DNA of 42,105 nucleotides from an uncultured Lachnospiraceae bacterium (lineage in GTDB: Bacteria; Bacillota; Clostridia; Lachnospirales; Lachnospiraceae). The position numbers and the translations under genes were made by a program. How positions within the stretch are numbered: position 1 is the stretch's first letter; each line of letters starts with the position of its first letter. Below the pieces are notes generated by a model. It made no database searches, was not told the DNA's origin, and saw only the letters and a program-made list of their open reading frames with translations. This document shows positions 35,821-42,105 of the stretch, one piece after another. The stretch spans positions 1 to 42,105 of the forward strand of contig CAJTVT010000025.1 of NCBI GenBank assembly GCA_910580015.1. Direction: 5' to 3'.

Positions 35821-36592
35821 AAGACTCACCTGCCCTTTCCGCATATATATCAAAAAACTTCTCTTCCAGGGACTTCTCCATGGTGAGCTTTTCCAATGTA
35901 TCGCAGACTACCATCGTCCCATCAATGACAACCCCCACGCGGTCACAAATCTTCTCTATCAGACTAAAAATATGGGTTGACACGATAATGGTCTTTCCCT
36001 GTTGTTTGAGCTCCAACAAGAAATCTGTTACCACCTTAGCGGTCAGGACGTCCAGGCCATTCGTTGGTTCATCAAAAATAATAATATCTGGATCATGTAC
36101 AATCGACACCACCAGAGACACCTTCTGCTTCATACCAGTGGAAAGATTGCCCACCTTCACCTCTGCAAACTTTGTAATCCCAAAACGCTCAAACAGCCAC
36201 TGCTTTCTGGAAGCTGCCTCGGACTTCTCTACTCCATGCAATTCCGAGAAAAAATCAAACAGATAATTGGGTGTAAAGAACTCCTCCAACTTAAGCTCGC
36301 TGGTTAAGAAACCAATCTTACTGCGCACTTCATTTGGATTCTTTACCACACTGGACCCATCTACCAGCACATCCCCCTGATCTGGCTTAATCAGCGCCGA
36401 CATCATCCGCAATGTGGTGGTCTTACCTGCACCATTTGGCCCCAACAATCCGAATACTTCCCCTTCATACGCAGTAAAACTCAGCCCATCCACGGCCACC
36501 TTTGTGCGCTCTTTGGTCCTCTGAATCTTCTGCTGCTTAGCTGAAATCTTAAAAGTTTTCTTTAAGTTCTGCACTTTCAGTAATTCTTTCAT
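35810..36592 (-). CDS. ABC exporter ATP-binding protein, NatA-like
   Basis: This 260-residue ATPase shows Walker A GLLGPNGAGKTTTLRMM, a NatA-like signature NLSTGMKQKVSL, Walker B IIIFDEPTNGLD and the switch histidine in VSTHIFSLIEK. It drives the NatB-like permease. The ATG at 36592 has AAAGGA six bases upstream; the ATG at 36598 abuts that site, so it is unlikely. The operon has its own promoter with a striking inverted repeat, but no GntR or MarR regulator gene is next to it. Confidence 0.92.
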   Translation of the reverse strand: MKELLKVQNLKKTFKISAKQQKIQRTKERTKVAVDGLSFTAYEGEVFGLLGPNGAGKTTTLRMMSALIKPDQGDVLVDGSSVVKNPNEVRSKIGFLTSELKLEEFFTPNYLFDFFSELHGVEKSEAASRKQWLFERFGITKFAEVKVGNLSTGMKQKVSLVVSIVHDPDIIIFDEPTNGLDVLTAKVVTDFLLELKQQGKTIIVSTHIFSLIEKICDRVGVVIDGTMVVCDTLEKLTMEKSLEEKFFDIYAERAGESYEK

Positions 36593-36611
36593 AGGCATTC
36601 CTTTCTGTATG

Positions 36612-36666
36612 TATTATTGTACTATTTACTTAATACAATAATATAATAAATTTATTTTAATGTCAA
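36612..36666 (-). promoter_or_regulatory. NatAB operon promoter with 10-bp inverted repeat
   Basis: On the minus strand TTGACA (36666-36661), 17 bases and TATTAT (36643-36638) form a strong promoter. TATTATTGTA (36612-36621) and TACAATAATA (36634-36643) are perfect inverted copies with a 12-base spacer. The right arm covers the -10 box, as expected for a repressor operator. Confidence 0.72.
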
Positions 36667-36694
36667 GTAAAAATGAAAAATTTATGGCTAGTCA

Positions 36695-36723
36695 TTGTAT
36701 TTATATGCGCTTTTCTATATAAT
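36695..36723 (+). promoter_or_regulatory. Promoter of the small zinc-ribbon gene
   Basis: TTGTAT (36695-36700), 17 bases, TATAAT (36718-36723), about 55 bases before the start codon. Confidence 0.6.
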
Positions 36724-36778
36724 TGTGGCTAATACACCTGTTGAAATTCGCTCTGACAGATTTGTAAGGAGGTCTCCT

Positions 36779-36997
36779 ATGAAAAACACGAAACTTTGTC
36801 CAAAATGTAATGGCAGTGACATTCTTAAAATACCAGGGAAATCCGGACCATATGGAAGTGGAAATAACATTCAGACGGGATGGACTATTTTTTCTGCCAT
36901 ATTGGTCCACAGATATCTGTGCTGTTCTTGTGGGTTTTCTGAAGAATGGATTGATCAAAAAGATATTCAAAAACTAAAAGATACCTATTCAAAGTAA
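36779..36997 (+). CDS. Small zinc-ribbon protein
   Basis: This 72-residue protein has four cysteines in two knuckles, CPKC near residues 7-10 and CCSC (about 50-53), separated by a glycine-rich, partly hydrophobic stretch. It is probably a zinc ribbon. Function is unknown. The start at 36779 has an almost perfect AAGGAGG five bases upstream; a longer frame from 36695 runs through the promoter and is rejected. It is monocistronic, divergent from NatAB, with its own promoter. Confidence 0.75.
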   Translation: MKNTKLCPKCNGSDILKIPGKSGPYGSGNNIQTGWTIFSAILVHRYLCCSCGFSEEWIDQKDIQKLKDTYSK

Positions 36998-37039
36998 CGG
37001 ATAACTATGCGATTCTGTCCGTGGTTCCGTCTTAATATT

Positions 37040-37056
37040 TGATTGCAGTGCAATCA
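37040..37056. repeat. Perfect 8+8 palindrome
   Basis: TGATTGCA-G-TGCAATCA followed by TTTTAAA. It may be a short terminator for the zinc-ribbon gene or an operator. No promoter is evident next to it. Confidence 0.4.
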
Positions 37057-37089
37057 TTTTAAACAGTGCAACGACATACAAATATAAGT

Positions 37090-37121
37090 AAGGGCAGCGC
37101 AGCTTACGCCGCACTGCCCTT
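37090..37121. terminator. Bidirectional terminator
   Basis: AAGGGCAG (37090-37097) pairs with CTGCCCTT (37114-37121), with extra inner GC pairs. ATTTTATTT follows on the plus side and TACTTATATTTG on the minus side. It separates the zinc-ribbon gene from the convergent hydrogenase-like gene. Confidence 0.75.
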
Positions 37122-37212
37122 ATTTTATTTCATAGATTTCTGAAAGACTTTGTTATAACTGTCTCCCTGCACAATGCCATAGCATGTATCTCTCTCTTGC
37201 CACTGAACTCCT

Positions 37213-38661
37213 CTATTCCCGATGCATAGAGAACGTGTCCATCTCATAGTTGTCAAGATTTTCATGGATACCACGCTCATCCGCCTGTGAAATCAATGTA
37301 TCACGATTTCTTCTGGAAGAAACCTGGTCATTGAATGCACTTGGTCCGCCTACGCAGCCACCATCACAAATCATACCTTCAATAAAGTCTTCTGGAAGTT
37401 TGGAAACTCTCAAAAGCAGCAAGGCTTTCTTACAATCTGCTGCTCCATTTGCCCTGCAAACTTTAGCATTTATCTCATCTCCAGATTCTTTCAGACTTTG
37501 CAGCACAGCCTCTGTAACCCCGCCAGAGTTTGCGAACCGTTTGCCGTATACAGATGCAATCTGATCGTCATTGGCACATGGTTCCAAGGTAACATCTTTT
37601 GCTTTCATAATCGCACGGATCTCACTGTAAGTGAGCACATAATCTGCATTTCCTGGAATTTTCTGATCTAAAACCTCAGATTTCTTAGCAATGCATGGTC
37701 CGATAAATACAGTAATGGCATCTGGATCCTTTGCCTTAATCAGTCGGGACACCGCACACATAGGAGATACTGTGGTAGACACGCATTCTGCCAACTCAGG
37801 ATAATGCTGCCGAACCATATTTACAAAAGCTGGACAACAAGACGTCACTTTTTTCTTACCATCCTTATAGGCTTCTGCCCACTCCTCTGCTTCATAAGCA
37901 GCCGTCATATCTCCACCGAGTCCAACATCATAAAAATCCTCAAAGCCAAGTTCTTTCATCGCTTTTCTCCAGCTAGCCATAGTGATATCTGCGCCAAACT
38001 GCCCCTCTGTTGCAGGTGCAGCCATGGCATACACTTTTCTGCCCGATTTCAAAGCTTCCACAACGTCCACGATAAAAGTCTTGGAACCGATCGCTCCAAA
38101 TGGACAGCTATGAATACACTTGCCACAACGAATACATTTTTCTTTGTCGATAATGGAAATTCCATGCTCGTCATATGTAATAGCATCCACAGGACAGCTA
38201 TATTTGCATGGTCTCTTTAAATGAGCGATAGCATTGTATGGACAAGCCTGTGCACATTTTCCACACTCCTTACATTTGGAAGCGTCAATATGGGAACGTT
38301 CCCTTCCTGTGGAAATTGCGCCAAATTTACATGCGCTAATACATGCTTTTCCAATACAGTTCTGGCAATTCTCTGTCACCGTATAACTGGAAATGGGACA
38401 ATCCTCACATGCGGAACTGATTACCTGAATCACATTTCCGTCATCCACTGCTCCTGGCGCTTTGCCTTCCGCAAGCCGTACTCTCTGTCTGATAATCTCC
38501 CTCTCCTTATAGATACAGCAACGGAACTGAGGGTTCGGTCCTGGAATTAATTCCAGTGCAATATGATCTCTTTTTGCATCCAATTCGCCGGCAAACGCCA
38601 GCTTTGCCACTTCATGTAGTACATCATGTTTGATTCGAATCACATTTTCATCTGCATACAT
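37213..38661 (-). CDS. [FeFe]-hydrogenase-like monomeric protein with ferredoxin domains
   Basis: This 482-residue protein has an N-terminal region with several 4Fe-4S sites: a cluster near 99-111 (CQNCIGKACISAC), and CKECGKCAQACP (130-141) and CIRCGKCIHSCP (176-187). The H-cluster domain follows: TSCCPAF (273-279), GPCIAKKSE (321-329) and CDGGCVGGP (432-440). All four H-cluster cysteine ligands (Cys276, Cys323, Cys432, Cys436) are present. Loop details differ from canonical enzymes (SPMCA for SPxQM, GPC for MPC), as in group B-like hydrogenases. It probably makes or consumes H2 with ferredoxin, or senses it. AGAGAGG precedes the ATG. feoB lies upstream on the same strand. Confidence 0.85.
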   Translation of the reverse strand: MYADENVIRIKHDVLHEVAKLAFAGELDAKRDHIALELIPGPNPQFRCCIYKEREIIRQRVRLAEGKAPGAVDDGNVIQVISSACEDCPISSYTVTENCQNCIGKACISACKFGAISTGRERSHIDASKCKECGKCAQACPYNAIAHLKRPCKYSCPVDAITYDEHGISIIDKEKCIRCGKCIHSCPFGAIGSKTFIVDVVEALKSGRKVYAMAAPATEGQFGADITMASWRKAMKELGFEDFYDVGLGGDMTAAYEAEEWAEAYKDGKKKVTSCCPAFVNMVRQHYPELAECVSTTVSPMCAVSRLIKAKDPDAITVFIGPCIAKKSEVLDQKIPGNADYVLTYSEIRAIMKAKDVTLEPCANDDQIASVYGKRFANSGGVTEAVLQSLKESGDEINAKVCRANGAADCKKALLLLRVSKLPEDFIEGMICDGGCVGGPSAFNDQVSSRRNRDTLISQADERGIHENLDNYEMDTFSMHRE

Positions 38662-38720
38662 CGTAAATACCTCTCTCTTTTCTATTTATCAGTATTTTAA
38701 CACGGCACCCTTCTCTCTTG

Positions 38721-38735
38721 CAAGGGATTCCCTTG
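38721..38735 (-). promoter_or_regulatory. Palindrome at the possible hydrogenase promoter
   Basis: CAAGGGA-T-TCCCTTG (7+1+7, perfect) overlaps TTGCAA, a possible -35 box (38718-38723), 18 bases from TAAAAT on the minus strand. It could be an operator of the hydrogenase-like gene or the stem of a feoB terminator; no T-run follows, which favours an operator. Confidence 0.35.
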
Positions 38736-38755
38736 TATTTCATAAAATACTTTTC

Positions 38756-40741
38756 CTAAAAAAACAAACTTCCAATTTGATATACAAAAACGGATGCCAT
38801 CCAAGCTGCCAAAAGTTGAAATACCATCATTTTTAAAGTAAATTTCATAGATCGTGTTTCCCTTCGGATCGTGCCAATGGTGGCTGCACAGGGAATATAT
38901 AAAAGACAAAATACCATCATACTATATGCATTTAATGGGCCAAACCCCACCTGGGCAAGTTGTTGTGTCATAGACGCCATTCCCGCGGCTGAGTTTACAT
39001 TGTTAATCCCAAACAACACACAGAAACTGGAAACCACTACTTCCTTTGCAGAAATGCCGGAGATCAGTGCAACACCAATTTGCCACATGCCAAGCCCAGC
39101 AGGAGCCAAAATTGGTTCCATCCAATGCCCCAGGATCGCTCCATAACTGTCGGTCACCTCCTCCACCATACCATGTATACCAAAGTTCAATAAAAACCAG
39201 ATAATAATGGAAGCAATAAAAATAGTCGTACCTGCTTTCGTAAGATAATCTTTGATTTTTTCCCACACATAGATCGCAATGGTTCTGGCATTTGGCGTTT
39301 TATATTCTGGCAATTCAATGAGCAGTGTATGGTGTTCTGTATGAGTCTCCAAATGGTGGATCACCAATGCTGTCACTATGGCCGTCAACATTCCAAGAAA
39401 ATACATGGAAAATGCTGCCAACATAGCATATTTTCCAAAAAACATATCTGCAAACAACACATAGATGGGAAGTCTCGCAGAACAAGACATAAAGGGCGTT
39501 ATCAGTATGGTCCTTCTTCGGTCTGATTCTTTTTCAAGGGTGCGAGACGCCATCACCGCTGGAACGGTACAGCCAAAGCCTAACACCATAGGAAGAAATG
39601 CTTTTCCTGAAAGTCCTAAATGTCCCATCAGCCCATCCATCACATAGGCAACTCTCGCCATATAACCGCTGTCCTCCAATAGTGCCAGTGCAAGGAACAA
39701 AATAAAAATATTGGGTAGAAAGGTTAATATTCCGCCTACGCCAGCAATAATTCCATCCACCACCAAAGAAATCATCCAGGGAGCTACCTTCAGATGTTCC
39801 AAAAGCTGTCCTGCGCCGTTGGAGATAGAATCTAAAATCACTTCAAAGCCACCTTTCAATCCATCTCCCACAAAAAAGGTAAGAAAAAATACAATGGCCA
39901 TCACTCCAAAAAAAATAGGCATACCCCAAATGGGGTGTGTAAGCATCCGATCGATTTTATCTGTAAATGCCGCCTTTTCTGACTTATAAAACAGTGTATC
40001 TTCCATGATCTCTTCTATGTAGTCATATTTTTGATTAATAATATCCTTTTCGTAACTTCTATCCAAGATCTCTGGAACTTCCAATGGAAACCGTTCCCGA
40101 ATTTCTTCATCTTGTTCCAACAATTTGATGGCATACCAGCGCACATTTTCTCTGATATGGTACTGATTCTGAAGTATTTCCTCCAAATCTTTCATTTTTT
40201 CCTCGATGCTATTGTCATAATGCACCACATTTGCCCGATGTTTTTCCTCAAAATGATGTACTGCTGCATGCATGAGTACATCAAGCCCACTGCGCTTTCT
40301 GGCAGAGACTGGAACTACGGGTATTCCTCCCAGCATTTCTGGCAAACGATGAAGATCAATCTCCATGCCTCGTTCTTCCACAATATCCATCATATTCAAC
40401 GCCAAAACTACTGGCTTTCCCAACTCTAAGAGCTGCATCGTAAGATAGAGATTTCGCTCCAGTGCAGATGCATCCACAATATTGATAATCACATCCACCT
40501 CATGTTCCATAATGCAACGCCTAGATACCTTCTCTTCTATCGAATAAGACGTCAGACTGTATATACCTGGCAAGTCAATCAGCTTTATCTTCTGTCCTTT
40601 GTAGCTGGTCTCACCCTCCATTTTCTCCACTGTTACCCCTGGCCAATTTGCTACTTTTAGATTCGCCCCAGTATAGGCATTAAATAATGTAGTCTTCCCA
40701 CAGTTCGGGTTTCCCACAAAACCAACTCTAATTGTTTCCAT
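38756..40741 (-). CDS. feoB: Ferrous iron transport protein B
   Basis: This 661-residue protein is the Fe2+ permease. The N-terminal G domain shows GNPNCGKTT (residues 10-18), LIDLPGIYSL and NMMD, and a helical region links it to about eight hydrophobic segments with two Gate-type motifs: GFGCTVPAVMASRTL and IPCAATIGTIRRE. The C-terminus is complete. It overlaps feoA by 14 bases, so the two are coupled. Iron supply fits the next gene's Fe-S demand. Confidence 0.96.
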   Translation of the reverse strand: METIRVGFVGNPNCGKTTLFNAYTGANLKVANWPGVTVEKMEGETSYKGQKIKLIDLPGIYSLTSYSIEEKVSRRCIMEHEVDVIINIVDASALERNLYLTMQLLELGKPVVLALNMMDIVEERGMEIDLHRLPEMLGGIPVVPVSARKRSGLDVLMHAAVHHFEEKHRANVVHYDNSIEEKMKDLEEILQNQYHIRENVRWYAIKLLEQDEEIRERFPLEVPEILDRSYEKDIINQKYDYIEEIMEDTLFYKSEKAAFTDKIDRMLTHPIWGMPIFFGVMAIVFFLTFFVGDGLKGGFEVILDSISNGAGQLLEHLKVAPWMISLVVDGIIAGVGGILTFLPNIFILFLALALLEDSGYMARVAYVMDGLMGHLGLSGKAFLPMVLGFGCTVPAVMASRTLEKESDRRRTILITPFMSCSARLPIYVLFADMFFGKYAMLAAFSMYFLGMLTAIVTALVIHHLETHTEHHTLLIELPEYKTPNARTIAIYVWEKIKDYLTKAGTTIFIASIIIWFLLNFGIHGMVEEVTDSYGAILGHWMEPILAPAGLGMWQIGVALISGISAKEVVVSSFCVLFGINNVNSAAGMASMTQQLAQVGFGPLNAYSMMVFCLLYIPCAATIGTIRRETRSMKFTLKMMVFQLLAAWMASVFVYQIGSLFF

Positions 40742-40976
40742 GAGACTCCCCTTCCTCTGCTGGTACTACCTTGATGCCACCTGCAATATCTCTGCCCATG
40801 GCCCACCGAGTACCTCGCACCTTGATAATCACAGTGCCATTTTTCTTCTGATTCATCATATGAAGCTTGGTTCCGCTGTTGATCCCAAGAGCCTCCAATC
40901 GGCGCATGATTGCCTCATTCATCACAATATCTGTTACAATATAAACCTTTCTGACCGTTCCTTCTAAAATTGTCAT
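40728..40976 (-). CDS. feoA: Ferrous iron transport protein A
   Basis: This 82-residue protein has the SH3-like FeoA fold: LEALGINSGTKLHMMNQKKN in part and RWAMGRDIAGGIKV. It supports FeoB, perhaps by acting on its G domain. AAGGAAT lies before the ATG. A promoter lies upstream at 41017-41045. No Fur or DtxR box was recognised. Confidence 0.92.
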   Translation of the reverse strand: MTILEGTVRKVYIVTDIVMNEAIMRRLEALGINSGTKLHMMNQKKNGTVIIKVRGTRWAMGRDIAGGIKVVPAEEGESHGNN

Positions 40977-41016
40977 TCTGTATTCCTTGCCTTCCTTTGT
41001 GCTTCTATACGTTTAA

Positions 41017-41045
41017 ATTATATCTCAACGATTTCTGATTCGCAA
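41017..41045 (-). promoter_or_regulatory. feoAB promoter
   Basis: On the minus strand TTGCGA (41045-41040), 17 bases, TATAAT (41022-41017). A TTTCC-(8)-GGAAA inverted repeat lies just upstream at about 41060-41077. Confidence 0.6.
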
Positions 41046-41183
41046 TAGCCTGAATCATATTTCCAATATCTCGGAAATCTATCTACTACTGTTGGCATTA
41101 GACTTTGTATAGGCTATAAATTTCATAGGAATGTGTATTTTTGTCAACACAAGAAACGAAAAGACGATAACACCATTTATAAT

Positions 41184-41217
41184 TTCTGTCATATTGTATA
41201 GGGAATAGAAATATATG
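41184..41217 (+). promoter_or_regulatory. Possible sigma-E-type promoter of cotJABC
   Basis: CATATTGT near 41200 resembles the sigma-E -10 (CATACAnT), and ATAACA lies about 17 bases upstream. cotJ is sigma-E controlled in Bacillus subtilis. The match is loose and the positions are approximate. Confidence 0.3.
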
Positions 41218-41234
41218 AGAAAGGATCTACAAAT

Positions 41235-41525
41235 ATGGCAAATTATACTATGTCTTCTGACTGTGGCGGATGCAATCAAAGACGGCCTCACACTTCAAAT
41301 GCTTATGCACCGAACATGGCCTCCCGCCCCATGAAAAATCACCCGCCAAAACATCATCCATGCTCAGACAAAACGGATCCTCTTGCTGGCATGGCAATCG
41401 CAATGGCTTATGTCCCCTGGCAATTTATGAATGAAACTTATGAACCAGATAAGGCATTACAGTGTGGTACGATTTTCCCAGAATTAAATAAACCTTTTTA
41501 TGGGAAAGGAGGCTGTATGAAATGA
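41235..41525 (+). CDS. cotJA: Spore coat associated protein CotJA
   Basis: This 96-residue protein has the CotJA core, AMAYVPWQFMNETYEPDKAL followed by CGTIFPELNKPF. The N-terminus is rich in Cys, Asn, His and Pro, longer than the core. CotJA is part of a spore-coat or spore-associated complex with CotJB and CotJC. AAAGGA lies nine bases before the ATG. Its stop overlaps the cotJB start. Confidence 0.92.
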   Translation: MANYTMSSDCGGCNQRRPHTSNAYAPNMASRPMKNHPPKHHPCSDKTDPLAGMAIAMAYVPWQFMNETYEPDKALQCGTIFPELNKPFYGKGGCMK

Positions 41526-41788
41526 GAGGAAATCAGATGGAACAGGCAAAACTATTTCAATGGATCAATATGGTAAGCTTCGCCGTCAACGATATTGTAC
41601 TTTATCTTGACACTCATCCCACTGACCAGCAGGCAATTGCTTACTTTAATCATTTCCGCGAGGTGCGCACAAAGGCTCTGAAAGAATATGAGGAAAACTA
41701 CGGCCCTCTCACCATTGACACTGCGAAACCCGATCAGATGTGGCTGTGGGCAACTCAGCCTATGCCTTGGGAAGGAGGTTACTGCTAA
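41522..41788 (+). CDS. cotJB: Spore coat protein CotJB
   Basis: This 88-residue protein matches CotJB: INMVSFAVNDIVLYLDTHP and YFNHFREVRTKALKEYEENYGPLT (read in parts), ending in WATQPMPWEGGY. It belongs to the cotJ operon. The start overlaps the cotJA stop (ATGA); an ATG 15 bases later with AGAGGA upstream is also possible. It ends directly before the cotJC ATG. Confidence 0.92.
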   Translation: MRGNQMEQAKLFQWINMVSFAVNDIVLYLDTHPTDQQAIAYFNHFREVRTKALKEYEENYGPLTIDTAKPDQMWLWATQPMPWEGGYC

Positions 41789-42105
41789 ATGTGGAATTAT
41801 GAAAAACGATTGCAATATCCTATAAATATCACCCAGACCAACCCCCAGATCGCACAGGTAATCATCAGTCAATTTGGGGGGCCAGACGGTGAATTATCTG
41901 CCTCCATGCGATATCTGTCACAGCGATACACAATCCCTTACAGGGAAGTGGCGGGACTGTTAACTGATATAGGTAGTGAAGCCTCTGAAATGTTCCATCT
42001 CATGGGCCCTCGCTTTTTTTCGCTCTGTGTGCGGCGAATCTTCCAGTGGATGCTTCCCCATGAGCGGTTTACCCTGCGGACGGTTTACGCTTTTGCAACC
42101 GTGTA
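41789..42105 (+). CDS. cotJC: CotJC (manganese catalase family), partial and possibly interrupted
   Basis: The first 64 codons are clear CotJC: MWNYEKRLQYPINITQ, IISQFGGPDGELSASMRYLS and AGLLTDIG. Manganese-catalase-type CotJC then has EELAHLEM with metal ligands. Here the frame reads SEASEMFHLMGPRFF and no family residues follow, although it stays open to the window end. Base composition becomes visibly G+C-richer from about 41981. An inserted element, a rearrangement or a contig-edge artefact could explain this. AAGGAGG precedes the ATG, which abuts the cotJB stop. Confidence 0.75.
   Translation, partial: MWNYEKRLQYPINITQTNPQIAQVIISQFGGPDGELSASMRYLSQRYTIPYREVAGLLTDIGSEASEMFHLMGPRFFSLCVRRIFQWMLPHERFTLRTVYAFATV

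Noticed and set aside
36695..36778. 28-residue N-terminal extension of the zinc-ribbon protein
   Set aside because: It covers the promoter and leader; AAGGAGG lies five bases before the internal ATG.
36767..36778. AGGAGGTCTCCT as an operator or self-blocking hairpin
   Set aside because: The two centre bases break the palindrome and it is simply a strong ribosome-binding site.
37213..38661. Loss of H-cluster ligands in the hydrogenase-like protein
   Set aside because: First impression from SPMCA was that the PC motif was lost, but GPCIAKKSE at 321-329 supplies it; all four cysteines remain.
1..42105. CRISPR arrays, tRNA, rRNA or prophage structural genes
   Set aside because: No regularly spaced repeats, cloverleaf-type sequences, rRNA segments or capsid-like proteins were recognised.

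Overview
The window looks like chromosome of a spore-forming, anaerobic, low-GC Firmicute, most likely a Lachnospiraceae-type Clostridium. The clues are a FabK-based fatty-acid operon with a fused AccD-AccA subunit, an [FeFe]-hydrogenase-like protein, DUF1292, and a cotJ spore-coat operon. Taxonomy is inferred from gene content only. No rRNA, tRNA or CRISPR array was recognised.

Left part (1-12.2 kb, minus strand): a HAD phosphatase and a GH3 glycosidase form a short operon. They lie downstream of a complete-looking fatty-acid elongation operon, acpP-fabK-fabD-fabG-fabF-accB-fabZ-accC-accDA, which ends with a second FabK/nitronate-monooxygenase-like flavoprotein. Its promoter upstream of acpP carries a FabT-like palindrome overlapping the -10 box. 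fabH and the regulator gene are not in the window.

12.2-17.5 kb: an HD-GYP c-di-GMP phosphodiesterase and a DUF1292 protein on the plus strand face a UvrD-type helicase and gltX on the minus strand. A bidirectional terminator separates them. The HD-GYP gene has a long, foldable leader.

17.5-29.7 kb: the accessory part. A tight seven-gene minus-strand operon with its own promoter encodes two DegT-type PLP enzymes, two related ATP-grasp ligases, a zinc-ribbon/methyltransferase-like/GT2 fusion, a DAACS symporter and a BCCT transporter. I do not recognise this combination as a described pathway; a decorated surface glycan or a small amide conjugate is a reasonable guess. The operon lies between intact gltX and a decayed gltX fragment, with a 23-base exact repeat on both sides, so it looks inserted. 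The large membrane protein gene beyond it (793 codons from its first possible start) ends inside that scar, and its terminator is built from the gltX remnant.

29.7-36.6 kb: two divergent XRE-type regulators share a three-site operator region. A MITE-like hairpin follows. Then come a NitT/TauT-type ABC importer, a divergent LacI-family regulator with two identical operators between them, and a NatAB-like ABC exporter whose promoter carries a perfect 10-bp inverted repeat.

36.7-42.1 kb: a small zinc-ribbon protein, an [FeFe]-hydrogenase-like enzyme, feoAB for ferrous iron uptake, and cotJA-cotJB-cotJC. The last gene stops resembling CotJC after about codon 64 and runs off the window, so it may be interrupted by another element.
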